NCBI GenBank assembly: GCA_033002965.1
Contig: JAURVB010013845.1
Span: 1 to 64,000, forward strand
Source of the DNA: Piper betle
Taxonomy: Eukaryota > Streptophyta > Magnoliopsida > Piperales > Piperaceae
Direction of reading: 5' to 3'
DNA length: 64,000 bases
Shown here: positions 1 to 11,076 of the stretch, piece by piece
Layout of the letters: each line of letters opens with the position of its first letter
Position numbering within the stretch: the first letter of the stretch is position 1
Made by a program: the position numbers and the translations under genes
The notes under the pieces: generated by a model
What the model saw: the letters and a program-made list of their open reading frames with translations, nothing else
Told to the model about the DNA's origin: nothing
Databases searched by the model: none

Positions 1-426
1 GACTATTGCTTCATCTTGTGTTTACTATTGGAGGATCATTGCCTCATCTTTTTTTCCCAATTTCTTCTTTTTTTTCTCTTTGTTTTTAGTCCCTTTGTTT
101 TTCTTTTTTTCTACAAAGCAAAGTGCCAGGAAAGTCTATACTATCTACTCAATCACCACTCTATAAAATGCAATGCCTTCCCCCTATACTACTAAAATTT
201 TCATCTTTGTTAGAATTTATAACGAATTCAAAACACTAGGGTGCTAGGACTGAAGCAGCAAAGTATATTTTCAATAAAAAAGCCAAGGCTAAAATAACGG
301 TAATCAAACAAATATGTTTAATAAAGGCCATGAAATTGTGTACAGAGGATAATTCATATTAGGTAGGCTTGAAGAAAGGCCCAGACTCATCAAAAAGAAA
401 TACCTATATCATTTTCCATCAACAAG
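1..426. other. AT-rich DNA, no gene seen
   Basis: Low-complexity T-rich start followed by AT-rich sequence. I see no coding pattern, RNA gene or repeat with a partner in this window. Confidence 0.6.
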
Positions 427-838
427 TCGTTCGATGACTGCACGTCGACGTCGTCTGCAGCTGGGCTGATAAGAAAGACAACAAACCTCCAACGATGAAG
501 TGCTGCAACATAGTGGAGAATGGCGGGGGAACAGCTTGAAGCAACCAAGAAAGAGAAGTGTCGAGAAGAATACCGCATACGGCACCCAGTGCAGGCTAGG
601 CAAGATGGAGCTGGTGATAAGCAAAACCACTATGGCGGCAGTGAAAAACACAGCTAAGGGTAAGAAAAGGCAGGCCAGGGGGAGGCAGAGCTAGCAGTGG
701 AGCCAGGCTAGTAAGAGGAGATGGCAATGGATGAGATGTTGAGCAGGAGTAGGTGGGGATCAGTACAGGTGTCGCCACCATTTCTTTGGGCTTGGACGAC
801 AGGTCCCAAGGTGGAGAAGACTCGGTGTAGGCCATCGC
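427..838. repeat. Dispersed duplicate, copy 1 (pair with 9249-9645)
   Basis: About 410 bases align almost continuously with 9249-9645, including the stretches around 'atggcgggggaacagcttga' and 'gcttggacgac'. The match resumes at about 1438-1503, which pairs with 9714-9785, so this copy is split by about 600 bases of AT-rich DNA (839-1437). On the minus strand both copies read as a hydrophobic peptide of membrane type, but neither has a long open frame and I do not recognise a family. It could be a decayed gene duplicate or part of an unrecognised transposon. Confidence 0.6.
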
Positions 839-844
839 TGAAAT

Positions 845-848
845 ATAC

Positions 849-880
<32 letters not shown>

Positions 881-886
881 AGACAC
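845..886. repeat. (AT)n microsatellite
   Basis: Alternating AT/TA run with a few ATGT units. It lies in the ~600-base insertion that splits the duplicate above. The tyrosine/isoleucine-rich peptides read from it are artefacts of the repeat. Confidence 0.9.
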
Positions 887-1909
887 ACACGGATTGTCAT
901 AGCCTACTTACTTTTCCTTAGGTGTAGGCCAAAAATGTAAATATCATTTGTCACTTGAAATAAGATATTAAAAAATATGTTTAAAAAACTTAAAGTTAAA
1001 TTAAGAGTATTTTGCTAATAAAATAAAAATTTATGAATATAATATATTTAGAATATAAAAATTAGTTATAAGTGAAATAAGAATACGATATTTAACTACG
1101 TGTGAAATAAAAAATATAAGATATGATTTTATAAAAGTTTAGATTTTTAGTTATCTGTGATATACAGCTTTAAAACAAAATTGTTTATGATATTTTCGTA
1201 TGTTTTCTTGTAAAACGGAAAGGTGTTTCTAAGGCATATATTTAATGGTGAAAATCACTCAGCGCAAATGAAAGCTTGGCTGAAATCGCAAATGGAAGCT
1301 TGGCGGAAATCACAAATCAGCAAGCAAATGTACGCTGTCAATATTTATTTATCAAAATTATATGTTGACTAGCAATAGGGCTTGTCCGCCTCATCCAGTC
1401 GTCGACAACAATTGCTACAATATGCTTTTGCTCAAAGTGGGAGAAGCTGAACGAAGAGCATCATCACCTCAACCATTCCTTTTCCACAACCGTCTGCTAT
1501 AGTTCACTCACAAGGGTGCAAACCTCCACCAGCGCTTCCAAATAAATAGTAATCCATGTACTAGATTTTGGCTCTATTTTTTCAGTCTCTTTTTTCAATC
1601 TGAAACTCTAATATGTGCTAACCAAGCTTGTATCTAAGTTCCTACGAGATTCTCAATGCCAAGATCGTTGTTGATCAGCAAACAAGGAATGGTAGCCATT
1701 TATAGCACTTTTTCGACCCGGACAAGTTAAAATTTGGAGCCGGTAGGATTATAAAAGATATCCTCGTGGTTGGTTGATGATTGATTCTAGTTAATTATTT
1801 TTTTACATGCCTTTAAGTTAGAATGGAATAGAGAGGATTTTTTTGCACAAATAAGCACTTCAAACTCGTTGAGGAATCCAACTTAATCGAAATCTAAGAA
1901 AAATATGAA
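887..1909. other. AT-rich DNA; tail of duplicate copy 1 near 1438-1503
   Basis: Mostly AT-rich and non-coding. Bases 1438-1503 match 9714-9785 ('gagaagctgaa' followed by 'gagcatca' and 'cctcaaccatt'), the displaced end of duplicate copy 1. A short direct repeat around 'aatggaagcttggcggaaatc' lies near 1265-1312. Nothing else is recognisable. Confidence 0.5.
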
Positions 1910-2387
1910 CATTCAAGTAGGACTAATGTGGTGACATGCAAAAGGATGGATAAGTGCTCCAATGTAGTCTCCAAAGTTCTAAGTACTCTTGGTCACCATC
2001 CAACTCAATCTCAGCTAATTGAACATGTAGACCCCTTAAGTCGTCCCAATCTCTAATATGGTAAAAGACAAGACGTAATTTTGAGCTTATCAAGACATCA
2101 ATGAGATTCATGCTGACATCTACTGAAATCATGATTTCATATCCATCTCATAACTTCTCTAACCGTTAGCATTGAAACATCTACTCCTCAGGTCTGATTG
2201 AACACACCATTTAAAATCCAAAAAAGATAGGGATGAATATTCTAATTGTAGTAGTAGGAAGGGAAGAATGCCGTTAGAGCTTTAGAAAGGAAATACCTAT
2301 CGGCTTGGCTAAAGACAACTCCACACATTTGACTCAAAACAAAAATTTTCCATCTCAATTGACCAAGACATAACTATGATATCAAAA
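1910..2387 (-). mobile_element. Decayed internal-region fragment of the LARD-like family
   Basis: The stretch 'gactaatgtggtgacatgca' at 1921-1940 also occurs at 29390-29410 in the internal region of the complete 9.6 kb element. 'gctgacatctact' near 2110 matches 29502-29520. The fragment therefore corresponds to the primer-binding-site end of that element, in the same minus orientation. It ends near 'gatatcaa' (about 2373), where a decayed primer-binding site would lie. No coding sequence is visible. Confidence 0.55.
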
Positions 2388-3560
2388 CTATGGCACCCTA
2401 ATTTTGATTCACCTAAGAACCGGATTGAAAATGTCGTGATTGAGTCGAGTCATGTCTAAGCAGCTAGTCTATAAAAATTGATCAATAATATAGATCGAAG
2501 TAACCCGCTTGGCGTCAAGAAAATGGAAAACAACGTTAAATATGCATCAATAACACATTAAATATAAGTAAATATGTAAAAAATAATTGCACTAAGCTCA
2601 ATCTGTGTAGCTTTTATCTGTCCTCCTACAAAAGCGGACTTAGAATCACAAAACCTACATACATAATAGGAAAAAGTTAGTAACGAGTGTTACTGGTCCA
2701 AAAATAATTAATAGGCAAACTAGCATAGGAGAGCTGGCCCTCCTATTAATGAAAATATTTATATACTCCTTCATAGAATCTCTCATAAGGGCGTTAATTA
2801 GGAGTCGTCGAGCTCGCATGACAGCATCCCCTTTCTTACTCATTTATACTTTGTTAACTTTAAAAACTATCCATTACATAGGAACATTAATTTCTTTTCC
2901 TTTTCATTCAGCTTTCTATATCTTTTATATCACTCCTGGCCCTGAGCATAGAGGTCGAGTACTCTCAGGCATGCGCCTTCAATACTCTTTGAAATCACAA
3001 GTATAGACATGTGCTACATTGCATTACTTGTAAACCTTTATACTTCTTCAGGTTTGAGGAACTCAAAGGTGGAGTTGTCATGATCCCTCTGGAATGAAAC
3101 AAGCGCTCACCAAATCCAAAGCCTGCTTTAACTACCACGCGCCCTATTTTAAGATGTGGTTGTTAGTTTTCTCCTATCTCACATCTCACTAGAAAACTAG
3201 AGAAAATTATATAAGCATGAGAAGGGATTTATATAATAGGCCCGAAGGCAACTTCTGGTAGATCTTGTTTTTGAAATTAGACTCGAGGGGTCTCATCCTC
3301 GATGGTTATTAATCACGGAAATAAAATACGTTTAAATGAAACGTGTTAAGTGGGGTCTGATAAAACAGTCACTTATCACGTTCTATGATCTAAAAATCAA
3401 ATCAACAATAGAGTATAGGGATAAAAAGTAAGAAAAGTCCTAACTGACTTGTGGTCTAAGCTCCAAGCATGACGTCTCCTCTACGTTGAGCTCAGATTCA
3501 GAAACCTACAAAACCTACTATTAAGTAAAATATTAACATCTCTATATGATGCATATAAAT
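2388..3560 (-). mobile_element. Old truncated LTR of the LARD-like family (copy G)
   Basis: This is co-linear with the first ~1.3 kb of the LTR at 23243-26288. Shared blocks are the 'gttactggtcc' block near 2690, 'gagtactctcaggca' near 2956, 'gaggaactcaaa' near 3056, 'ttatataataggcccgaagg' near 3230, and 'gaagctccaagc'-like sequence near 3460. Divergence is clearly higher than between the other copies. The GC-rich half of the LTR is missing, so it is an old truncated copy, not a solo LTR. Confidence 0.75.
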
Positions 3561-4792
3561 ATCGCCCTTCATGATCTGATCGCCCTTCATGATCTCTCCT
3601 TTTAGGTTAGGACATTGTTGCATGGGCCTGTGATTTGTCATTTTAGGTTAGGGCTTTGTTGCATGGGCCCCCACTCATATGGGCCCTTCTCTAATAGACC
3701 TTGGTGACAGGTAGTCCGACCAGGTCTACCTCCATCAAGGCCAAGAGTTGCAAAGGGTGCCTGCCTTGGTTTTGCTTGCTCCAAAGTGTAATGGAAGTTC
3801 CAGAGTTTCATACTATAGAGATGTAGGAGGTGAAGTGGGTGGATTTCTTTCATGTCATCAAGGATATAAATAGAGGTATAATTCAGCAGTTTGTTGTGCA
3901 ACAAACTGTCCATTCATGGCTGAAGCATGTGCAGAAAGAATAAATTTGGTGTGGCTAGTGAGCAGAAAGTTTTAAGGTGTTGGTAACTGTACAAAATTGT
4001 TGAACTTCGTGTTTGTGTGACTTGTAATACTTTCCATCATAAACAAATATTTTTGTTTAAGCATTATTCATTGAATTCATATGCATCTTAGCCTCTCTCT
4101 TTCACAAGAAAACAGGCAGCTTGAATCCCTGTAAGGTCTTACCTCGCCTGCATCCACCATTGTCATGGATGCAATATCTTAACCTGGTGCGCTTTTCAGC
4201 TTTTGAAGGTTGGACATAACACCACCAACTGCATGAAATGATTCTGCGGCTATTTCACTACTATTAATTACAGAGCAAAGCTTTTGTAAACGCCCAACAA
4301 GAACCATAAATGTTTATCTATATCAAATTAAGCTTGCCTTTATCAGCAGAGCACTCGTGTCGGACTACTCACTCTGGAGAGGTGCCTTTCTACCAGAAGG
4401 ATGATGAAGTAGGCCACCCTGTGTCTGGGTCTTTGGTGCGCAAAAGTCTGTAAACAAAGATTAGCACACCAGGAACATTGTGAGCATGGTCATTGATCTT
4501 CCATCTATGCTAACTGAGCTGTAGAAGCAACTAACAAGAACATGGTTTGAGGATGAAAGGGAATGATCATGGTCATAAAGCAACATTATGCTTTCCATTT
4601 GGAAATCAAATTTTCAATATATTCCAAAGCTTTGCTTGCTCTCTCGCTCTCTCTCTAAGAAGAATCCTGTCAAAGTAAAAGTATGATATGATAAAGAAAA
4701 CTAAATGGGGGAAAAAGGAGCATCCCCCAATAGGCCTATCTATCTACAGCACACAATTAGTTCAAGCACCAGGTCTTCACTCCATTTGCCAG
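3561..4792. other. Non-coding DNA upstream of the small gene
   Basis: It opens with a short tandem duplication ('cgcccttcatgatct' twice at 3563-3597, and 'ttttaggttagg' with 'gttgcatgggcc' twice at 3600-3670). A TATA-like 'tataaatag' lies at 3867-3875. A CT-rich stretch at 4640-4660 resembles a plant 5' leader for the gene at 4793. No other gene is supported. Confidence 0.4.
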
Positions 4793-5423
4793 ATGAATCC
4801 ATCTCCCCATCCTTCACCAGCACTGCTTGTTCATGCAAGAGCCCAGGAACTCAAGTACAAGGTATGTAAACAATGCTTGGAGCATTCTTGTCTTCATGGA
4901 GATTTATAACCTCTAATGGCAGAGACTTTTTGAGTTCTGCAGGAAGCCCTGATACCAAAGAGCTGTGGAGGCAGCAAATCTGTGGAGACCCATTTCCAAA
5001 TCCGGAGCAATAACAACGAATTCAGACCAACCAAAGCTCAGGAAATCAACCTCTCTAAAGGTGGCAACCTCCTTCACCAGGGTCTGTTTGTGTGCACCTA
5101 TCTCCTCCTGCAATGAAGTCTTCAGGGCAGATCTGCCGCCCAGAAGGAGCTACAACTACCCAAGATCAAAATCATTCGCAACAGCTCGTCAAACCGATAG
5201 GCAGCAGCTTCCCAACCTCAGTCCAAGACCTTCTGTAGAAGGAAGGAGAGTCTTCAGAGGGAAGTCACTCACAGATGATGGGTTGATGAGAAGGTTTGTG
5301 GTGGAGGAATCCATGATGCAAGTGAGGAAGAGGAACCAGATGGAGGTGATAAGGAAGAGGAGCATGAGGAGGAAGCTTGGGCCTAGTCCTCTTAGTAGAA
5401 TGGCAATGGCAGGTGAAGAGTAA
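4793..5423 (+). CDS. Small conserved-looking plant protein of unknown function, probably two exons
   Basis: Exon 1 runs from the ATG at 4793 to a GT donor after 4861 ('caag|gtatgt') and encodes a short peptide ending ...AQELKYK. The last exon ends at the TAA at 5421-5423 and encodes a basic protein with a compact C-terminal block ([19 protein letters not shown], then [20 protein letters not shown]). Such Arg/Lys-rich ends with a conserved 'SLTDD.LMRRFV' look are, as I recall, typical of small plant-specific proteins without known function. I cannot name the family. The best-looking acceptor (cag|g at 4942/4943) gives a frame that stops at about 5115. The long frame needs an acceptor near 4970/4971 or a one-base indel, so the exact junction is unsure. 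No membrane segment or signal peptide is evident. Confidence 0.55.
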
Positions 5424-5900
5424 GCTCACTCAGCAGTTGCTCGTCTGATCATTTCTTTACAAGATTGGTTTATTGCCTATCATCAAACATTGTGTTTTTC
5501 TCTGGGATGCCAATTATATGCATGTTTTATTATATGGGGAGCTTATTCATTCTGGAAACTAATTCTCCTTACTTCCATTACCATACTATGGTCCGACGCT
5601 AATCCGACGTAAAATTTGACAAATTCTTTGTAACCAATGCACATTGTTCCTCCCAAGGATCGATAAAGGAGGAAAATTGGTATAAAAAAGACATTCATTA
5701 ACCATCAAATTTTTTGGTTGTGTCGCGAAATGATTGGTGAAGGGTGTGGGCGTGTTGCGAGTCTACTATGGGTTCTATTTTCAACCACAATTGTGGCGCA
5801 CCTAAAATTATTTAGAATAATGTTTATATCATGTAACCGAGAACAATTAAAATCACACGTGAATGTGATCATGTGCTATCTTCTTTTACTATATTACTCG
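5424..5900. other. 3' flank of the small gene; no gene seen
   Basis: AT-rich sequence that presumably includes the 3' UTR of the preceding gene. No further coding pattern is seen. Confidence 0.4.
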
Positions 5901-6455
5901 TAGCTCCGAGGCCTCGAGTCGAGTCGTTTGAACTTGACTTATTTAATAAATAAATTGAGTTTAGAATTATATAATTTTAAGTCGAGTTATTTTAATTCAA
6001 GTTCGAATCGAAGATTAGTCTTGTTCGAGTTTCATCACTATAAGTTTGAAAATCTAGTTTATTCTCTACAATGCAATATTTTAATTTTATTTATTTGTAA
6101 AAATATAAATAATATTCTTCATAATTGATAGTCATATAATAATTATTAGATTGTTTTAATTTAATTATTTTATACCAAATTATCATTTTTAATATTATAT
6201 TATCAATGTATTGTTATAAAAAAATTACTAAAGGTTTGTATTAGACATCAAGTTGATTTAAGCTGAGTTTTAAGCCGGATCGATTTTTTTGAATTGAATA
6301 GAGTCAAGTTTGATATAACTCGAAACATGCTCTATTGTAATCAAGTTAAGTCAATTCTTTTAAGATCAAATTTTGAATCGAATTTAAAATTAATCAAGTT
6401 TGGTTGAGTCGAGTTACAAAAACTTGCAAGCTAACTCGACTCTTGCCCAACCCTA
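5901..6455 (-). mobile_element. hAT-type MITE, copy 1 (inverted relative to 34043-34554)
   Basis: The reverse complement of 34043-34554 aligns along this region. Shared blocks include 'ttgttcgagtttcatca', 'gaaaatcta.tttattctctacaat' and 'tataataattattagattg'. The right end is the conserved terminus '..gcccaacccta' at 6455. The left end is mutated (tagctccgagg...), and I could not find an 8 bp target duplication, so the left boundary is approximate. It is non-coding. Confidence 0.7.
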
Positions 6456-7082
6456 CTCCCAGTGCAACTTCCTTCTTTTTTATCCACGGTTGAAAAAAGA
6501 ATTTGAATGCTGTATTATAATTGTATCTGCATTCAATGGCATTCATAATTGAAACCGTACTTCTAGTAACCAAAATTGGTCTTATAGTTTTGTTACTTTT
6601 TAGTATGGTATGTTATATTTTATCATCTTTGAATAATTGTGGAATTGGATTAATTTGGACGTAATTAATATTTTCCATCCAACACATTGCATAAAAAGGA
6701 CAAGACGATTCATTGGATTAAATCAAACAACATTGATTTTCTACATACAATTTTCATAAAAAAATAAGATCATTCGTGAATTGCCTAAAACCTTCTGTGG
6801 TCATAAATATATATTCTTCTTGACGCTTTACTAAAATTATAATTTTTTATATAGAAGTCCGATCCTAATTACAATAGAAAAGCAATATTTTTACAAGTAG
6901 AAAACATGGGATAATAATGTAAAAATAGGTAGAAGACAGGCTTGCATGTTATGGCACTATGTCAAGGAAAAGGCAATTATGTTTTTTCCCATTGCATTTT
7001 TTTATGCTCTTATGTGGGAAAAGTCATATTTACATCCAGTTACAATCGCACCAATTTTCTCTTTAATTTTTTTTCTCGTGAC
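6456..7082. other. AT-rich DNA, no gene seen
   Basis: AT-rich and non-coding, with no recognised repeat partner in the window. Confidence 0.5.
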
Positions 7083-7305
7083 TTTTCATAGCCCACGCCC
7101 ACGCCCCGGCCTGGTCACTGCCACCCTGCTCGGCAAGCCTCCTCGCCGTCAGCGACCTCTCCAAGGCCATGCGCGCCCTCGCCCTCGCCCTAACCAGTGT
7201 CGTTGACCCCCTCACCCGCCGCTGCCCGCCGTCGTCCAGGTCAGCAACCTCCTCAACCGCAACCACCACGAGATCCGACTCCTTTATCGCCTCCACCGTC
7301 TTGTT
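7083..7305 (+). pseudogene. GC-rich coding-like fragment, unidentified
   Basis: A sharply GC-rich island in AT-rich surroundings reads on the plus strand as a peptide containing SDLSKAMRALALALTSVVDP. After a frame change it reads PAVVQVSNLLNRNHHEIRLL. This looks like the body of a gene exon, with an indel near 7215. I do not recognise the protein. The GC island stops abruptly at 'cttgttgggctaatcccac', which looks like the edge of an inserted LTR-type sequence. It could be one end of a gene whose other end is the phosphatase fragment at 8370, but I cannot show this. Confidence 0.35.
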
Positions 7306-8369
7306 GGGCTAATCCCACATCAGTTTTGGGGATAACGAGTGACTTGTATATAGGCTAATGAGAAAACCTTATTCATTGAACTAGCTTTTGGATTAAAAGA
7401 GGCCAGTGAAACTTGTTTCAAGTCCCTTTTGGGGGCCTAAAGGACTTGTGGAGGTTCATGTATTTTTTTTAAGATGACTATTAGACGGTGCTAGCAAAGG
7501 TGTTTCTTCTATATGAGTATGAGAGATGTGCTAGAAGTTTCAATCAATGGAGATAGAGAACATAGCACATGATATACGAGTATGAGAGATGTGCTAGAAG
7601 TTCCAATCAATGGAGATAGAGAACATTGCACATGAGTCGGGAGGGGAGATGTCTTGAAATATTTCCCTCCTCATGTGATGGTGGTAGGCGGTCAACAATG
7701 GTACATTAAGTTTGACGGGTGTTCGACAATGTTGCAAAGTGAAATTTTTAAGATGACTATTAGACGGTGGTAGCAAAGGTGTTTCTTCTATACGAGTATG
7801 AGAGATATGCTAGAAGTTCCAATCAAAGGAGATAGAGAACATTGCACATGAGTCGGGAGGGGAGATGTCTTAAAATATTTCCCTCCCCATGTGATGGTGG
7901 TAGGCGGTCAACAATGGTACATTAAATTTGATGGGTGTTCGACAATGTTGCAATGTGAAAGTTTTTCTAGGTGTTTCTCATGGTCGGAAAAGGAGAATTG
8001 TTATAAATATTCCCTCCCATGAGAAAACGTTCAATCACATAGGAAGTCATGAAGACATGAAGATAATTTAAGAGGTACGAAGAATTCAATGAGAATTTAT
8101 GAAATAAGATAAGAAAGTCATTAATGAGGATTCCAATGCTTAGGAAGTAGTGTTTGTAATTAACTCTTTATTTCCAAGAGGAGTTTCATATCTCTAGTTT
8201 ATAAATATGTGATTGAACATAGGTATTGAGCGTGCTTTCCCTTTGGGGAAGTTCCATGGCGTGTTCTCCTCTAAGGGAGACATAAGAGGTTACAGATCTA
8301 GATAAAGTCACCATTCTTGCTGCAGGTGGGAGAATAAAGAGAAATTATTCTTTGTAAGGAGAAGACATG
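7306..8369. repeat. LTR-like insertion containing a nested tandem duplication
   Basis: The start 'tgttgggctaatcccacat' is of the kind seen at plant LTR/TRIM ends. The core 7471-7970 is a tandem duplication of about 279 and 220 bases, both copies beginning 'aagatgactattagacggtg' (7471 and 7750). Copy 1 also holds an internal ~67-base duplication ('gtatgagagatgtgctagaag' at 7516 and 7580). No open reading frame of note and no clear target duplication. It separates two GC-rich coding-like fragments. Confidence 0.5.
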
Positions 8370-8812
8370 CCTTTAGGTTCTTCGACAAGATCAACATGTC
8401 TCAAGCAGAAAGCTGCGGCAGTCGGCAGCGCACTTATCGTTGCCCTCAGAACCACGAGGTCATGAACCTGGAGTCCGACTTCTGCTATGTCGACCCCTTC
8501 TCCGTCGCAGAGTTCCAGAACTGGGCGAGGTGGTACCAGCTCGGCTCTGCCATGAACTTGGGCGAGGTGGGGCATACTATACAACGGAAGAGGATCAACA
8601 CGGTGTGTGGGAACCGGGCTGTCCGGATCGATGTTGGGCTGTCCAAGGGTTGCGCCGATGAGCACACGGAGGTGCTCAAGATCAACGGGCAGACAAACGA
8701 GATTGTGATTTTGACCTCGAATCTGCTTTATAAACAGGTTCCAGACAATGAGAAGGTGGGCCTGGCCCCTGCCCTCCTTCTGGAAATTCCTAGGATCGGA
8801 GTAGAGGTTTGA
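8370..8812 (+). pseudogene. Shewanella-like protein phosphatase (SLP) fragment, frameshifted and internally deleted
   Basis: The open frame at 8396-8812 contains hallmarks of plant SLP phosphatases of the PPP metallophosphatase superfamily. These are NHEVMNLESDF (the metal-binding GNHE motif, with the Gly replaced by Gln), FQNWARWYQLGSAM, GHTIQR, CGNRAVRIDVGLSKGC and LTSNLLY. Two defects show. The upstream coding sequence (LKQKAAAVGSALIV at about 8400-8441) is in a different frame from NHEVMN. The segment joining WYQLGSAM to GHTIQ (about 8555) lacks roughly 100 residues normally present between these motifs. The N-terminal GDxHG/GDxVDRG motifs are absent. It is therefore a gene fragment, not a functional phosphatase; a functional parent should exist elsewhere. 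Confidence 0.8.
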
Positions 8813-9248
8813 GTTCTAAAGGTAGCCGGTGAAGATCAAGTGAAGAGACGATAAGAAAGAAAATTTGATTGATTATTTGAAGACTTATATCGTTCTTACA
8901 TTGTATAGTATATATGTATTATAACGTTAGATGCATCCCTCTCGTTACCAATCTATAAAACTAATGAGACAAATAACAGAAATGTCATCTTCTTCTCCTT
9001 AATAATACTATACTTATAATCCATTATATTAGATCTTTACCTTAAACATTATCCAATTATGACAGGACTTACATATATCTCTATATTACTTAATCTCACG
9101 TGGAGTGTGGAGTATGGAGGGCTGGCTCTGATCTTCCCATCATTCCGGGATAAAGAGCTCAAGCTGATCCTTCGGTGCAGCTGTTTCACTAATTTCACCA
9201 TGCAGGTGTTCTCGTTGCTCATGATCCATTGAAGTGGAGATAATTGGT
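8813..9248. other. Flank of the phosphatase fragment; no gene seen
   Basis: AT-rich sequence with no recognisable coding or repeat structure. Confidence 0.45.
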
Positions 9249-9800
9249 TGTTTGATGACTGCATGTCGGCTGGGCCAATAAGAAAGACGACAAACCTCCA
9301 ATGACGAAGTGCCGCAACATGGTGGAGAATGGCGGGGGAACAGCTTGAAGCAACCAAGAAAGACGAGTGTCGAGAAGAATACCGCAAACGGCACCCAGCG
9401 CAGGCTAGGGGAGATGGAGCTGGTAATCAGCAAAACCACAGCGGCGGCGGTGAAGAATGCTGCCAGGTATAAGAAAAGGCGGGCTAGGGGAGGCAGAGCT
9501 GGCAGTGGAGCCCCAAATGGAGGACAGAGGAGGCTAGTGAGAGGAGGATGGCAATGGATGAGATGCCGAGCCGTAGGTGGGGATCAGCACTGGTGCCACC
9601 GCCATTTCATCGGGCTTGGACGACGGCTCCCAAGGTGGAGAAGGTGACGGCCATAAGGAACTCTCCACTGTGACGGAGCTCGGTGTTCGTTTCGGCAGCT
9701 TCGTCACGTACAGGCCGGAGAAGCTGAATAAAGAGCATCACGACCTCAACCATTCTTCTCTTCAATCATCTGCTATGTCTCACCCACAAGAGCGTAAATA
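9249..9800. repeat. Dispersed duplicate, copy 2 (pair with 427-838)
   Basis: It aligns to 427-838 and then, after 68 unshared bases, to 1438-1503. This copy is uninterrupted and is probably closer to the ancestral arrangement. GC content is above the surroundings. The minus strand encodes a hydrophobic stretch (VPFAVFFSTLVFLGCFKLF), the plus strand a basic peptide. Neither is long enough, nor recognised, to call a gene. Confidence 0.6.
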
Positions 9801-10497
9801 TAGCTATATCTCTTTCTAGGATAAGACAAGGAAAGGAAAAACTATCTTGTAGAAAAGAATGGAACTTAGCATGATTTAATTAAAGTCATTTCAACCTCTT
9901 ACTCTTATATTCAACTAGATTGTTTGAATTATCATGTTCTTACTACTAAGAATAGATTGATCACCTATTTCTTAGATTAGGAGATTTAATTAAATTTCGA
10001 GAGCAATTAATTAGATTAGTCATTGATAATTCATCATATGGCGGTCTTTTGACTTGTTTGTCATTGTGGTCGGGAGATACACAATATTGTATGCGATTGT
10101 AAGGAAAATCTTAATGCGTTATTTTGTATATTAATCAATTATCACCGGGAGGTAGAATTGAGGCAAAATAATAGAAGCATGAAGGAGCGGGAGTCACCAC
10201 GTCATATAATTATCCTACATCGACAATCCGAGGGAAAAAGGATAAGAGTAAGATTTGATGAAGATTAAATTCATGTTAAGTGAAATTTGACTCTAGAATG
10301 AGTTTTATCATTTTAACTTCTCCTTTTAATTAAAGTTATTATTTAGTTTTAGTTAAGTCAATTATTTTTGTTTTGCTCTTAATTTTATTTTTTTTAATTA
10401 ATTTAAGGAAATTTATCTCTCCGTGGGAACGATATGTGAATTTATCATTATGTTACTTTTGTTAGACTGTGTATACTTGCATGTCATTGAAATTATT
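9801..10497. other. AT-rich DNA, no gene seen
   Basis: Non-coding and AT-rich. It abuts the truncated LTR that begins near 10498. Confidence 0.5.
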
Positions 10498-11076
10498 CGG
10501 ACAAATTCCTTGTACCGCTAGGAATCCACTGTATTGATCGCTCCAAATCTAGAACTCCTAGTACTACTAGGAATTGTAGCACTGCTAGGAATTCCGGTGT
10601 TCTACTCTGTCATGCCCATGCACTCGCATTCTGCTATTCTACTCGGATAAGCTCCTACACCCACGCACTCGCGTTCTACTATTCTAGTCGGTATTTCCAT
10701 CAGTAGGCTCGATCCTCAGCCTCGGTCTGCCGATGTGGCACATGTAGCTACTCGGCCTCTAGTTTTCGGTCATCACACCTTATGAACTCGCTATCTGGAA
10801 CCTGTCATGCCTCTGAGGTTTCCTATTCCAATATGCAGTGACATGCTTGATACTCCATTACCGATCATTTTACCACTACACCACTCGCTATCATTATCTC
10901 GCCCGACATGCTCTATGCACCACACTTTAATCCTTGCCCCAACTAGAACATGAATCCACTTTGGTCAATTGTTTCCACCATTCGGATAGCACCAACTATC
11001 CGTCATCAACACGGGATCACTAGGAACAACCGCCAAAACCTTGCCCTGTCTAGTCCCTAGGACTAGACCTGTAACA
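10498..11076 (-). mobile_element. Truncated 3' LTR of a minus-strand Ty3/gypsy element
   Basis: It matches 16565-17163 at high identity, for example 'ccactgtattgat', 'cccatgcactcgcattctg', 'tcgctatctggaac'-type blocks and the final 'ctaggactagacctgtaa'. The LTR terminus is at 11076 (reverse complement TGTTACAGG...), abutting a purine-rich tract on the minus strand (complement of 'gccctaccccgcc', 11077-11089). The distal ~1.1 kb present in the partner LTR is missing at 10498, so the element's 3' end is truncated. Confidence 0.75.

Noticed and set aside
596..890. Tyr/Ile-rich small protein near 840-890
   Set aside because: Direct translation of the AT microsatellite.
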